From contig JAJFKY010000019.1 of NCBI GenBank assembly GCA_021772975.1, positions 35,432 to 99,431 of the forward strand: a stretch of 64,000 bases of DNA. Reading direction: 5' to 3'. Positions 8,530 through 17,192 of the stretch are shown here, piece by piece (position 1 is the stretch's first letter; each line of letters begins with the position of its first letter). The notes beneath the pieces were generated by a model. The model saw nothing but the letters and a program-made list of their open reading frames with translations. It made no database searches and was not told the DNA's origin. The stretch is from Gammaproteobacteria bacterium (GTDB lineage: Bacteria > Pseudomonadota > Gammaproteobacteria > Xanthomonadales > Wenzhouxiangellaceae). Position numbers and translations under genes: made by a program.

Positions 8530-8575
8530 TACATTTGCTTACATTATCGCGCCGCCTGAGGGGCGTGGCTATAAT
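8530..8575 (+). promoter_or_regulatory. RstA-box-like direct repeat and -10 element before the MipA-like gene
   Basis: TACATTTGCTTACA at 8530-8543 matches the E. coli RstA box as I remember it (TACATNTNGTTACA) at all defined positions but one. A good -10 hexamer, TATAAT, is at 8570-8575. It lies only 6 bp before ATG 8582, so the transcript would be leaderless or nearly so unless another promoter is used. The regulator encoded three genes downstream is OmpR/RstA-like. Confidence 0.55.
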
Positions 8576-8581
8576 CATCGC

Positions 8582-9535
8582 ATGCACCCCATCCACGCCC
8601 AGCCGGCACTGGCCGGCGCGCTCAGATTCTGCCGGAATACGCTGCTGTTAATGCTGCTGCTGATGGTTGCCGGGCACGCGCAACGGGACACGGAAGCAAC
8701 CGGGGCGGAAGACGCCGAGCCATTGCTGATTGAGCGCAGCTGGGACTTTGGCATTGGTATCGGTTATGGCGAGTTGAGCAATCCGTTTATCGGCGCGGAC
8801 AATGTACCGGCTTATCTAGCGATTGATCTGACGATCTATGGCGAGCGGTTTTTCTTTGATAACGGCGACCTGGGGTTTACGCTGGTTAACCAGCAGAACT
8901 TTGGTCTGAATCTGTTGGCGACCTACACCAGCGACCGCATTTTTCATTCTTTCTTTGATCCGGTCGGCATCGCGACCACCGATTTTAATGGCAACACCCT
9001 GCCTGACGTGGCGACCAATCCGATGCTGGTGCCATTGGACGAGGTTGCCATGGCCAGTGGCCCTGGCGGCGGTCAGACCGTGGTGCCGATTGAGCTGCCA
9101 GACCGGAATTTTGCCATCAATCTGGGCGTTGAGCTGCTGTTGTCCGGCGATTGGGGCGAACTGGATGTGCAACTGACTCAGGATGTCAGCGGTGCGCATT
9201 CAGGTCAGGAACTCTGGGTTGAATACGGTCGCGGCTGGCGCTGGGGGCCATGGAGTCTGCGGCCCAGTGTCGGTATCAACTGGAAAAGCGCAAAGCTGGT
9301 GGATTATTACTATGCCGTGTTACCGGAAGAAAATGTGATTTTAAGTTCACTCTATACCGGCCAATCAACATTCAATGCTTTCGCGGGTATCGCGGCGGCC
9401 TACCAATTGACCGATCACTGGAGTCTGGTGGGCAGCTTCCGATACGAACGTCTGGGCACCCACATTACCGAGAGTCCGCTGATTGTCGAAGACAGTCTGC
9501 GCAATGTATTCATCGGCACGTTTTACCGTTTCTGA
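8582..9535 (+). CDS. MipA/OmpV-family outer-membrane protein
   Basis: About 317 residues from ATG 8582, with a hydrophobic N-terminal segment (TLLLMLLLMVAGHAQ) as signal peptide. The mature part reads as an outer-membrane beta-barrel: WDFGIGIGYGELSNPFIG at the start, alternating aromatic strands, and a terminal NVFIGTFYRF ending in Phe. The start pattern (GxGxGxxxxPxxxGad) is typical of MipA/OmpV proteins. It is the first gene of a tight operon with DUF3019, response regulator and sensor kinase genes; its stop TGA overlaps the next ATG. MipA-type proteins are linked to murein-synthesis scaffolding or envelope stress. The operon context suggests regulation by, or sensing for, the two-component system. 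Confidence 0.82.
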   Translation: MHPIHAQPALAGALRFCRNTLLLMLLLMVAGHAQRDTEATGAEDAEPLLIERSWDFGIGIGYGELSNPFIGADNVPAYLAIDLTIYGERFFFDNGDLGFTLVNQQNFGLNLLATYTSDRIFHSFFDPVGIATTDFNGNTLPDVATNPMLVPLDEVAMASGPGGGQTVVPIELPDRNFAINLGVELLLSGDWGELDVQLTQDVSGAHSGQELWVEYGRGWRWGPWSLRPSVGINWKSAKLVDYYYAVLPEENVILSSLYTGQSTFNAFAGIAAAYQLTDHWSLVGSFRYERLGTHITESPLIVEDSLRNVFIGTFYRF

Positions 9536-9993
9536 TGATCACGCTGCCAGACATTGCGTGGCGCGGCCGCAGACTGAGTAAGCGGACAGCTATGCTGTTG
9601 TGGCTGCTGCTGTTAAGTGCGCCGCTGGCTGCCCAGGATGGTGATCTGTCCACGGCTGAAGTTACCCTGGTGGTCAAACCGAATATCTGCGTGGCGCCCA
9701 GGGGCGAAGCAAGCTGCACCAGCAGCATGGACATCCGTTGGACAAGTTCGCGAAGCGGGGCCTATTGTCTGCATTCCAACCGCTCCGCCCAGCCGCTGTT
9801 CTGCTGGTATGGCGAGGCTTCCGGTCAGTACCTGGACAGGGTGAAACTGAGCGAGGATCTGCACTACCGGATCAGCGTGGTTGATTCTCGCGACTGGCTG
9901 GCCAGCGTTACCGTCAAACTGGCGGCGCTTAAGCCACACCGGCGCTATCCGCGCCGCCGCAACCGTTTGCCGTGGAGCATTATTCAGGGATGA
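9535..9993 (+). CDS. DUF3019-family exported protein
   Basis: 152 residues. The ATG at 9535 shares bases with the preceding stop (TGATG), showing translational coupling. An N-terminal membrane/signal segment (MLLWLLLLSAPLAAQ) is followed by a small domain with four cysteines (NICVAPRGEASCTSS, AYCLHSN, LFCWYGE) in the arrangement of DUF3019 (LxvKPxiCv...CxxxvxixWxs). The C-terminal tail is strongly basic (KPHRRYPRRRNR). DUF3019 proteins occur between MipA-like and RstA-like genes in other gammaproteobacteria. They are probably periplasmic or membrane-bound accessory factors of the two-component system (inference from context). Confidence 0.75.
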   Translation: MITLPDIAWRGRRLSKRTAMLLWLLLLSAPLAAQDGDLSTAEVTLVVKPNICVAPRGEASCTSSMDIRWTSSRSGAYCLHSNRSAQPLFCWYGEASGQYLDRVKLSEDLHYRISVVDSRDWLASVTVKLAALKPHRRYPRRRNRLPWSIIQG

Positions 9994-10703
9994 GCACATT
10001 GCCGGGTCTGTTGATTGTGGAAGACGACAAGCGTCTGGCTGAATTGATCAGTACGTATTTTTCCCGCTCCGGTTTTGCGGTGGAGGCGGTAGCGGATGGC
10101 GAGTCCGCGCTGGCATTCTGCCGACGTCACAAGCCCGCGGTGGTGGTGCTGGATTTGATGCTGCCGGGGATCGACGGCATTGAGGTCTGCCGCCAGTTGC
10201 GAACATTTTTCAGCGGCCGGATTTTAATGTTGACCGCCTCGGGCAATGATATGGATCAAGTGGTTGGTCTGGAAATCGGCGCGGATGATTATGTGGTCAA
10301 GCCGGTCGAGCCGCGCGTGCTGCTGGCCCGGGTACGGGCATTGCTGCGCCGCGATACGGTCACTGACGGGGCGGCTGAGACCGATGCGCCGCTGGTGTTC
10401 GGTCAGTTGGTGATTGACGATACGGCGAAAAGTGTCAGCTTAAATGAGCTTGAGATCAATCTGACCACGCATGAATATGAGTTGCTGATTCTGCTGGCCA
10501 AAAACCCCGGTGCGGTGCTGACCCGCGATGACATTTATCTGCGGCTGCGTGGCTTTGGCTACGATGGTTCCGACCGCGCGGTAGACGTCAAGATATCCCG
10601 GCTCAGACGTAAACTGGGTGATGATGCCAATGAGCCACGCCGCATCAAAACCATCTGGGGCAAGGGCTATCTGTTCGTACCCAGTGCCTGGGATGAGCCA
10701 TGA
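9990..10703 (+). CDS. OmpR/RstA-type response regulator
   Basis: 237 residues. ATG 9990 overlaps the previous stop (ATGA). The receiver domain has the acidic pair ED-D (residues 11-13), the phospho-acceptor D55 in VVVLDLMLPGIDG, T in LMLTASG and K in DDYVVKPVEPR. The C-terminal winged helix (about 130-235) carries LTTHEYELLILLAKNPG and RAVDVKISRLRRKLGDD, typical of OmpR/PhoB regulators; ending in KTIWGKGYLF it is closest to RstA-type. It forms a pair with the kinase downstream. Two RstA-box-like sites (8530 and 12072) are candidate targets. Confidence 0.93.
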   Translation: MSTLPGLLIVEDDKRLAELISTYFSRSGFAVEAVADGESALAFCRRHKPAVVVLDLMLPGIDGIEVCRQLRTFFSGRILMLTASGNDMDQVVGLEIGADDYVVKPVEPRVLLARVRALLRRDTVTDGAAETDAPLVFGQLVIDDTAKSVSLNELEINLTTHEYELLILLAKNPGAVLTRDDIYLRLRGFGYDGSDRAVDVKISRLRRKLGDDANEPRRIKTIWGKGYLFVPSAWDEP

Positions 10704-12051
10704 GCGGAATGCCGGGCTAGTGTCTTACATCACTAAAGGGTTCCGTTTCTCGGGACGGTTATTGTACCGCAGCTATTTTGCTCTGGTGGTGTGTATTATC
10801 GCGATCGGATCGATGCTGGATTACCTCGCCAGCCGGGCGGATGATTCGGTGCGGCTGGATATATTCAAACAGCACTTTCAACCGCTGTTTGCGGTGCTTA
10901 TCGAACAGCTGGTGGACGCTGACTATGATCAGCGCCCGCTGATGCTGGCACAGTTGTCACGCACCACGCAACGCGAATTGCAGCTGTATTCGTTTGCCGA
11001 CTTCAGTGCTGATGAGGACACGGTGAGACAATTATCAGCAGGCGGCCTGCTGGCGCTGTTCGACAGCCAGGATGGTTTGACCCTGTATCAGCGCATTGCT
11101 GATTCAGACCAGATTCTGGGGATTACCGCGCCTGCCTGGAATGCCGTGCCACAACATAATAACTGGGTGCTGCCGGTGTTTTATATCCTGGTGGCCATCG
11201 CGGTGTTTGTGTTAATTCTGCCTTTTTCCAGACAACTGCTGAAACTTAAATCCGCGGCGGCGGATTTTGGCCGGGGCGATTTCAGCACCCGTATTGATCT
11301 GCCGTCCGGTTCCACGCTGGCGCCGATAGTGGATACGTTTAACGGGATGGCAAAGCGCATCGAGCAACTGGTGCTATCGCAACGAGACCTGACCCATTCG
11401 GTTTCGCATGAGTTGAGAACGCCACTGGCGCGGCTGCGCTTTGCTTTTGAGGAGATTCAGGCAGGTACCGCTGATCCGGCGATTTTGAGTCAACTGACCG
11501 AAATGCGACGGGATGTCAGCGAACTGGAAAATCTGGTGGATGAAATGCTGCGCTATGCGGAAATCAATCAGCTCCAGAAGCTGCACAAGGCGCCGGTGTT
11601 ATTGCTGCCTTTACTGGATAAATTGATTGACGGTGTGCAGCCGGCCAGGATTGATATTGCCGTCAGCCGGGATGGCTCTGTTGCTACCGACGCCACTCTG
11701 GATTGTAATGAGCACCATCTGCAGCGGGCGCTGGCGAATGTGCTGCGTAACGCCATCCGGTTTGCGCAATCACGCTGTGAAATTTATCTGGCTGTATCGG
11801 GTGACGATGTACTGATCGATATCGCCGATGATGGGCCGGGCCTGACACCAACTCAGGCTGTGCGGGTATTTGAACCGTTTTATACCGCTACCCGCAGCGA
11901 CCAGTCAGGCAGCGGTTATGGTCTGGGGCTATGTATTGCACACAGCATTGCCCGCAAGCACGGCGGCTCGCTGATGGTGGTGGACGGGCGTCTGGGTGGT
12001 GCGTGTTTTCGTTTTACCCTGCCGCTGTGGAAATTAAAACCCGGGGCGTAA
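10693..12051 (+). CDS. RstB-like sensor histidine kinase
   Basis: 452 residues starting at ATG 10693, overlapping the response-regulator gene by 11 nt. Two membrane segments (about 27-43 and 157-177) enclose a periplasmic sensor region. A HAMP domain follows (LKLKSAAADFGRGDFSTRIDL). The H-box HSVSHELRTPLARLRFA places the phospho-acceptor at H239. The N, G1 and G2 boxes of the HATPase domain are NVLRNAIRFA, DIADDGPGL and GSGYGLGLCIAH. It phosphorylates the RstA-like partner; the signal is unknown but the operon points to the envelope. Confidence 0.92.
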   Translation: MSHERNAGLVSYITKGFRFSGRLLYRSYFALVVCIIAIGSMLDYLASRADDSVRLDIFKQHFQPLFAVLIEQLVDADYDQRPLMLAQLSRTTQRELQLYSFADFSADEDTVRQLSAGGLLALFDSQDGLTLYQRIADSDQILGITAPAWNAVPQHNNWVLPVFYILVAIAVFVLILPFSRQLLKLKSAAADFGRGDFSTRIDLPSGSTLAPIVDTFNGMAKRIEQLVLSQRDLTHSVSHELRTPLARLRFAFEEIQAGTADPAILSQLTEMRRDVSELENLVDEMLRYAEINQLQKLHKAPVLLLPLLDKLIDGVQPARIDIAVSRDGSVATDATLDCNEHHLQRALANVLRNAIRFAQSRCEIYLAVSGDDVLIDIADDGPGLTPTQAVRVFEPFYTATRSDQSGSGYGLGLCIAHSIARKHGGSLMVVDGRLGGACFRFTLPLWKLKPGA

Positions 12052-12071
12052 TGGCGGTGCCTGGCGACAGC

Positions 12072-12085
12072 AACATTTACTTACA
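12072..12085 (+). promoter_or_regulatory. Second RstA-box-like site
   Basis: AACATTTACTTACA shares ACATTT-A/G-CTTACA with the site before the MipA-like gene. It lies about 90 bp upstream of the next secreted-protein gene. It suggests that gene belongs to the regulon of the adjacent two-component system. Confidence 0.5.
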
Positions 12086-12174
12086 ATTTCAAACAGGATC
12101 ACCACAGTTTTATCCGCGGTGGGTGTTTACAATCCATTGGTAAGTTAAGTAGTTTGTCTTATGGAGAAGTTAGG

Positions 12175-13179
12175 ATGTCTATGCAAAACCTGCTGAAGTT
12201 TGGCTGTCTTATATTGTCAGCACTACCACTATTGCCGCTGCATGCTCAGGATGATGAGGATATCGGTGTTTTCTTTGCTTCTTATCCGGAAAGCGGTGCC
12301 TGGTTTGCCGCGGATGATTCCAGAACCGGGTTTTTCTTTGATATTCAGAATGGCACGCTGGCGGCGGCCTATTTTGGTTTTGACAGAGCTGGCGAAAACG
12401 TCTGGTTGACCTTTAATGGTGAATTACAGCCAGCCGCGAGTGTGGATGGACAGGCAGACTGGATTACCCAGGCGCCACTCCTACAGGCAGCCAATGGTGG
12501 CTGTATCCTGGCCTGCGATAATCCGCCCGCGCCGGCGCCCACCGCCACTCCGGTGGGCGAAATTACGGTAACTTTCAACGGTCGCAGCAGCGCCTCATTC
12601 AGTATCGATAACCAGCCGCCTATCGATATTGTTCCTTTGTATTTTGGCACCCCCGCAATCATCAGCGAGATAGGTTCGCCAACACTGGTAACGCCTCCCA
12701 ACGGCTTATTTGCGCAGCCCGATCTGCAGGGTACATGGGCGGTGGCGTTGGGCAGTCTGTTAACCGACGACATGGGTGAGGTGATCGAATTTGGCCTGGC
12801 CGAAACGGCCGGTTTTATCGAAATCGGTGCGCAGGAACTCACCCTGCCGACGCCTGAAACGCCGCTGCCAATGGGGGTGGAAAGGGTTACCCGCGCCGCC
12901 ATTATCAGAGATACGCTGGAAGTGTTTCCCGCAGACGTGGAAATCGTTTGTACGTATTATCAGCTGGTCAGCGAGATGCAGACGGAATTGTTCGAGTGCC
13001 TGGTGATCGGCGGTAACTTTGGCTCACCGGCCAATGACAGCGAGTTTACCGCCGACATACCACTGCAATTAATGACCGACTCCCGGTTCGTGATGACCAT
13101 TACGCGCAATTCTCAAATTGCCAATGATGATCCTGCTCCAATCCGGAGACTGGAAGGGTTCCGGATCGGTTACGACTAG
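12175..13179 (+). CDS. Secreted protein of unknown function
   Basis: 334 residues. ATG 12175 has GGAGAAG five bases upstream, better than TTG 12154. Signal peptide MSMQNLLKFGCLILSALPLL, then PLHAQ. The mature N-terminus (ESGAWFAADDSRTGFFFDI, AYFGFDRAGENVWLTFNGEL) has the pattern G-x-W-F/Y then G-x-x-F then W-L/F-x-x-x-G seen in many secreted gammaproteobacterial proteins. A related motif (GLWYDPVRTGTGWNFYWASE) occurs in the giant RHS protein at about 38.55 kb. The rest is beta-rich with no catalytic motif. Possibly controlled by the RstA-like regulator through the site at 12072. Confidence 0.7.
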   Translation: MSMQNLLKFGCLILSALPLLPLHAQDDEDIGVFFASYPESGAWFAADDSRTGFFFDIQNGTLAAAYFGFDRAGENVWLTFNGELQPAASVDGQADWITQAPLLQAANGGCILACDNPPAPAPTATPVGEITVTFNGRSSASFSIDNQPPIDIVPLYFGTPAIISEIGSPTLVTPPNGLFAQPDLQGTWAVALGSLLTDDMGEVIEFGLAETAGFIEIGAQELTLPTPETPLPMGVERVTRAAIIRDTLEVFPADVEIVCTYYQLVSEMQTELFECLVIGGNFGSPANDSEFTADIPLQLMTDSRFVMTITRNSQIANDDPAPIRRLEGFRIGYD

Positions 13180-13196
13180 TCGCTGATAAGCGATTG

Positions 13197-13304
13197 GCTG
13201 CTCAATAACCTGATTTTATTACCTGGTATCGAGCAGCCCCGGTTTACCGCATATCGATATACGGCACAGGTCTTCAGTCTCGTTGAACTGACGACCTGTG
13301 CCGT
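13197..13304. terminator. Two inverted repeats in the 13180-13508 gap, terminator-like
   Basis: The 328-bp gap between convergent genes holds two hairpins. The first has 7-bp arms GCTGCTC (13197-13203) and GAGCAGC (13231-13237). The second has perfect 12-bp arms ACGGCACAGGTC (13261-13272) and GACCTGTGCCGT (13293-13304), with an inner TCAGT/ACTGA stem giving a long near-continuous helix. There is no T-run, so a bidirectional structure-only terminator or a protein site is possible. I see no gene in the gap. Confidence 0.5.
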
Positions 13305-13508
13305 TCTAGCAGTGCCGGCCGCTGCAAAGTTCAGCACTTATCACATCTTTTGGCGATAGCGGGGGCAGCTGCCATCGCCACCAATTCAGATCAGCCAGGC
13401 CTGGAAAAGCGCTGATAGGATCAGCACATTACCAATAACTCTCTCATAAACCCACCGCCTTCCGGTCTTTGCAATAAGCGCTGTCATCCCGGCAGTGGTG
13501 CCTGGTGG

Positions 13509-14186
13509 TTAACGCGGCAGAGGATCTTCTTGCTCAAACTGCTCGATCTCCGCAAGCAATCGTCTAGCATTGGTCAGGCTGCTGCCGGCGAGACTTTGAT
13601 TGACACGTGCAGCGCGTTCGGGGCGGACGGCGCTGGTTGACCAGCGATACCAGAGCCAGGTCAGCAGCATGCCGATGACACCTACCACCACACTCCAGAT
13701 CAGCCATCCGCTGCCTTTGGCCTCGCCGAACAGGTCAATACCAGCCAGACTCGCCAGGCCCAGTGAATAGGGTATCCACATCAGCCACCAGGGCAATCCT
13801 GATAACCAGGATCCAGTGACGTAAGCGCGTTCGATACGCAGAATCTGTTTCTGAATATCCAGCACGGGTGCACTGTAATCCAACTTCGTCAAGCGTTCGA
13901 TCACCACTCCGCCGCTGGCAATAAGCACAATACCGTAGGCATGCACAATCAGGCCGCTGACAAATAATGCGGTGCTATCCAGATTTCTTTGCCACACGGC
14001 AACTGCAAAAATAATCGTTACGATGCCGAGCAATATCTGCGCTATGCGCCCCCAGTAAAGTGGCCGCAGCGTCTTCCGGGTTTTGTCCAGTTTTTTATCA
14101 CGCAATACTTCCAGGTTGAGCTGGTTTTGCCTGTTAAGTTGCCGATCGAGACGTTGCCAGGCAACTTTCAGATCATCAAGTTCCAT
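13509..14186 (-). CDS. Membrane protein encoded with ECF sigma factor, putative anti-sigma partner
   Basis: 225 residues from ATG 14186, which has AGGAG 8 nt upstream on the minus strand and overlaps the sigma gene by 11 nt. The N-terminus (MELDDLKVAWQRLDRQL) is cytoplasmic and amphipathic. Two closely spaced membrane segments follow (about 50-70 and 75-95), then two more (about 130-150 and 160-180), and a charged C-terminal tail. There is no zinc HxxxCxxC anti-sigma motif. Overlap with the sigma gene and the topology suggest a membrane-bound regulator of that sigma factor (inference). Confidence 0.72.
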   Translation of the reverse strand: MELDDLKVAWQRLDRQLNRQNQLNLEVLRDKKLDKTRKTLRPLYWGRIAQILLGIVTIIFAVAVWQRNLDSTALFVSGLIVHAYGIVLIASGGVVIERLTKLDYSAPVLDIQKQILRIERAYVTGSWLSGLPWWLMWIPYSLGLASLAGIDLFGEAKGSGWLIWSVVVGVIGMLLTWLWYRWSTSAVRPERAARVNQSLAGSSLTNARRLLAEIEQFEQEDPLPR

Positions 14187-14760
14187 GCTGGTTGCTCCTG
14201 TCATTGGTTTGGTTCCTCGGGTGGGTTGAATCATCGCTGAGTTGGCGGATGCGTTGTTTCAGCCGGTTGATCTTGGTGGCGACATTGGTTGCGGTGATGC
14301 CCAGAATATCGGCAATCTCCGCATGGCTTCGCTCCTCCATATACAGCAGCAGTAAGGCTCGATTAAGCGCATCCAGTTGATTAATAAAGTGATAAAGAAA
14401 CTCAACACGTTCATCTGCCTCAAGTTCGTCTGCCTGTGAGCCGCAGGAGTCTGGGGCCGCTATCTCATTGGTACTTTCGTCCAGTGCAACAAAGTGGCGC
14501 TGTCGCAGGCTATTGCTGCGCACAAAAGAGATCGCGACATTCAGGGCGATGCGATACATCCAGGTGGAAAACTTGCGACTGGCGTCGTAACGCTTAAAAG
14601 CGCGCCATAACTGGGTGACGATTTCCTGCGATAGCTCAGCACGATCGTCGGGATGCCAGCAATAAGTGCGGGCTACTTTTAAGATGACCGGCTGATGCTG
14701 TTCCAGTAACTGGACGAAGCGGTCATGATTATTATTAGTTGTTGTTGTCGTGCCGGTCAT
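14176..14760 (-). CDS. ECF-family RNA polymerase sigma factor
   Basis: 194 residues. Region 2 (AELSQEIVTQLWRAFKRYD, then FSTWMYRIALNVAISFVR) binds core polymerase and the -10 element. Region 4 (LNRALLLLYMEERSHAEIADILGI, then NVATKINRLKQRIR) is a helix-turn-helix for the -35 element. Region 3 is absent, as in group IV sigma factors. It begins the two-gene minus-strand operon with the membrane protein. The signal and regulon are not visible. Confidence 0.92.
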   Translation of the reverse strand: MTGTTTTTNNNHDRFVQLLEQHQPVILKVARTYCWHPDDRAELSQEIVTQLWRAFKRYDASRKFSTWMYRIALNVAISFVRSNSLRQRHFVALDESTNEIAAPDSCGSQADELEADERVEFLYHFINQLDALNRALLLLYMEERSHAEIADILGITATNVATKINRLKQRIRQLSDDSTHPRNQTNDRSNQHGT

Positions 14761-14922
14761 GATGTGGCTTTAATCCATTGAGCGTGAGATGTTAACTGAT
14801 GATTCGGATGAGCCCTGGAAAAATCACAGCGGGCGGCACAGGCGGTACCAACGCCGCGGCATTCACCATGCGCGGCTTATGCGTTATAGTAAGGCTGTCG
14901 TAGTTTTCACAGGTCAATAGCC

Positions 14923-16209
14923 ATGCCGCATAGAACCACATTCCTGATAACGATATGGTGCTGCATGGCGGCAGCTGTTGGCCAGGCTCAAGCCCAGCCG
15001 GCCAGCGGCACTCAATGGTTGCCGATCGTCGCCACCGGCGGCGGATTTATAACTGAAATCAATCTGGTTAATACCACCGATGCACCGCAACTGGTCAGCG
15101 TCTCGAGCTTTGCCACAACCGGTCAGGTCATGAGCATTCTGAACGATGTCCAACAGGCGGTCTCCAACTTGGAATTAAGCGTGCCTGCCGGTGGTAACAC
15201 TGCGGTCAATACTATCCAGGGTGGCCAGCAACTGCAGGCAGGCTGGGCCAGAATCGACGGCAACATCAGCGTCAACACCACCTTGCTGATCGGCCAGACC
15301 AATGGTGGCGCGGTACCTAACCGGATGCAGTTTTCGACCCCGCAGCCGGTTCGGAAACTGGTATTTACCGCGCAATCGGGTGTCGGCCGGGATACCAGTT
15401 TTGCGATCATGGCGCCGCCGATTAATGCGGATAGCGCCAGTATTACATTGACTGCGGTTGATTTGAGTGGCAATACGGTGACCTCAGCGAGTCTGCAAAT
15501 GCCGCCTGGCCGGATGGGTTTCGTAGTACTGGAGAACGTGATGCCGGGTTTGGGCGAGTTTGACGGCACCCTGGAAATGATCAGCAGTTTTCCGCTTGCC
15601 GTGCAGCCGTTTCGTGAAGATGGCGAATTGATTTCCAGCCTGCGGTTATTCCCACCGCGCCCGGATCCGGTCAGTAGCAACGCTTGTGGTGACTTTTCTG
15701 ACTGGCAAAGCTCAGATTATGTGCTGCCGTTTCCAGTCGGAACGGCTTATGCTGTCAATCAGGGCAATTGCTCGGGATTTGGACATAACGGTATTTTCCT
15801 GAATGGCTATGATTTCATTATGAACATCGGCACGCAGGTATCGGCTGCACGTGCCGGTACGGTGATTTTCACCAACGAAAATGTACCTGACGGTAATCGC
15901 AATGGCACCAATTTGATTACCATTCAGCATGCCGACGGCACGGCCGCGCTGTATTCGCATCTGACCATCAACGGTGTGCTGGTGGAGCCGGGTCAGCAGA
16001 TCAGGGCCGGTCAGGTGATTGGTCTGAGCGGTGACACCGGCAATACCGGCGGTCTACCGCACCTGCACTTTTCCGTACACAGCTGCGCATCCCTGCCTGG
16101 GCTGCCGGGCAGCATCAATTGCCCGAGTATGCCGATCACGTTCCGCAATACATCGCCCAATCCATTTGGCCTGAATCCACAGGTCACATATCCTGCCGGC
16201 CAGTTTTAG
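14923..16209 (+). CDS. Secreted M23-family (LytM) metallopeptidase
   Basis: 428 residues with a signal peptide (MPHRTTFLITIWCCMAAAVGQAQA). Residues about 25-240 form beta-rich domains of unknown role (GGGFITEINLVNTTDAPQ). The C-terminal domain is a LytM/M23 endopeptidase: H288 in GHNGIFLNGYDF with D297, then HADGTAALYSHL and the metal-binding H380-x-H382 in LPHLHFSVH. The spacing between the first His and the Asp is longer than the usual HxxxD. Probably acts on peptidoglycan cross-links or an extracellular protein. A -10-like TATAGT lies about 35 bp upstream of the ATG. Confidence 0.85.
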   Translation: MPHRTTFLITIWCCMAAAVGQAQAQPASGTQWLPIVATGGGFITEINLVNTTDAPQLVSVSSFATTGQVMSILNDVQQAVSNLELSVPAGGNTAVNTIQGGQQLQAGWARIDGNISVNTTLLIGQTNGGAVPNRMQFSTPQPVRKLVFTAQSGVGRDTSFAIMAPPINADSASITLTAVDLSGNTVTSASLQMPPGRMGFVVLENVMPGLGEFDGTLEMISSFPLAVQPFREDGELISSLRLFPPRPDPVSSNACGDFSDWQSSDYVLPFPVGTAYAVNQGNCSGFGHNGIFLNGYDFIMNIGTQVSAARAGTVIFTNENVPDGNRNGTNLITIQHADGTAALYSHLTINGVLVEPGQQIRAGQVIGLSGDTGNTGGLPHLHFSVHSCASLPGLPGSINCPSMPITFRNTSPNPFGLNPQVTYPAGQF

Positions 16210-16213
16210 CGCG

Positions 16214-16630
16214 GTGTCTGAACAGGCTGACATTCGTGGCTCGTGTCTGTGTCAGGCGGTACGCTTTCACTTTAGCCCGCCTTCACTTTGGTGTGCCCAC
16301 TGTCACTGCAGTATGTGCCGTAAAATGCACGGTGCGGGCTATGTGACCTGGGCCGGGGTTAATGAGGATGGTTTTGTCGTTGATACCGGTGACAAGCACC
16401 TGCGCTGGTACCATAGCTCGGAGCAAGGCCAGCGTGGCGGCTGTAGTGAATGTGGCAGTATTATGCTGTTTCAATCCAGTCAGTGGCCCGGTGAAATGCA
16501 TATCGCCCTGGGCTCGCTGGATGATGCCATGGACCGCGAGCCGGAATTAAATACGTATTTCAACACCCATGTGGACTGGATGCCGATAGATCGGAGCATC
16601 CATTCCAAGCCAGCACCGGAAGGTGATTAA
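16214..16630 (+). CDS. GFA-family (CENP-V/Gfa-like) zinc protein
   Basis: 138 residues with a GTG start 4 nt after the preceding stop. Zinc-binding cysteines have the GFA pattern: GSCLCQAVRF, CAHCHCSMCRK and CSECGS. The domain covers the whole protein. The family includes glutathione-dependent formaldehyde-activating enzymes but most members have no known substrate. It may be co-transcribed with the M23 gene. Confidence 0.88.
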   Translation: MSEQADIRGSCLCQAVRFHFSPPSLWCAHCHCSMCRKMHGAGYVTWAGVNEDGFVVDTGDKHLRWYHSSEQGQRGGCSECGSIMLFQSSQWPGEMHIALGSLDDAMDREPELNTYFNTHVDWMPIDRSIHSKPAPEGD

Positions 16631-16684
16631 GAAGGCAAATGATTAAGAAGTCAGGCATGCCGCAAACCGCCCATCCTCGTTAGA

Positions 16685-17107
16685 CTATCGCGCCCGCAGT
16701 TGCTTGCGAATAACCAGCTTTAATCCTGACCAGACCTGATCCACCGCGCACACTTTAATGTCGACCAGCCCGAGTGGCAAAATCACCTCGCGAATAACAT
16801 CTTCAGTGATATCAGTGGGCACTTTGGAGGCTTTTTTGGGCCAGGATATCCAGATCATTCCAGCGGGATGAATGGCGTGCATACATTGCTGTATTTTGTT
16901 CTTCAGTTCACGTCGCTCGAGGCTGAAAAAGTGGATCATATCCAGATTTTTGCCCAGACGTTGCAGTATCTTGACGCCTTCCGGGATGGGCTCGATTAAT
17001 TCCAGATAGTCTGACGGGGGATGGATGGCGTGCATTCGAAAGCCCGCTTTAATGCCCAGTTTTTTGACCAGTGGGGTACCGGAATAACCAGCCGTCGAAC
17101 TTGTCAT
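16685..17107 (-). CDS. DUF3052-family protein
   Basis: 140 residues from the Met at 17107 (MTSSTAGYSGTPLVKKLGIK); 17125 is an alternative. The pattern GYSGTPLxxKLGIKxG, the middle LIWISWPKK-like segment (here MIWISWPKKASKVPTDITEDVIR) and the end VCAVDQVWSGLKLVIRK are those of DUF3052, a small cytoplasmic family of unknown function. Stands alone, divergent from the thiolase gene with a short shared intergenic region. Confidence 0.8.
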   Translation of the reverse strand: MTSSTAGYSGTPLVKKLGIKAGFRMHAIHPPSDYLELIEPIPEGVKILQRLGKNLDMIHFFSLERRELKNKIQQCMHAIHPAGMIWISWPKKASKVPTDITEDVIREVILPLGLVDIKVCAVDQVWSGLKLVIRKQLRAR

Positions 17108-17157
17108 CTGATTGATTAGCCTCAAGCTTAAGGAATGTTAGAATCTAGCCTAATATC

Positions 17158-17170
17158 TGGACCTGGTCCA
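17158..17170. promoter_or_regulatory. Candidate operator TGGACC-T-GGTCCA upstream of the acyl-CoA operon
   Basis: A perfect 13-bp dyad lies 22 bp before the thiolase ATG, between divergent genes. The position suits a repressor controlling the catabolic operon. The regulator is not encoded in the window and the motif matches no operator I can name with confidence. Confidence 0.4.
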
Positions 17171-17192
17171 ATAATCAATCTGGAGTTTCATG

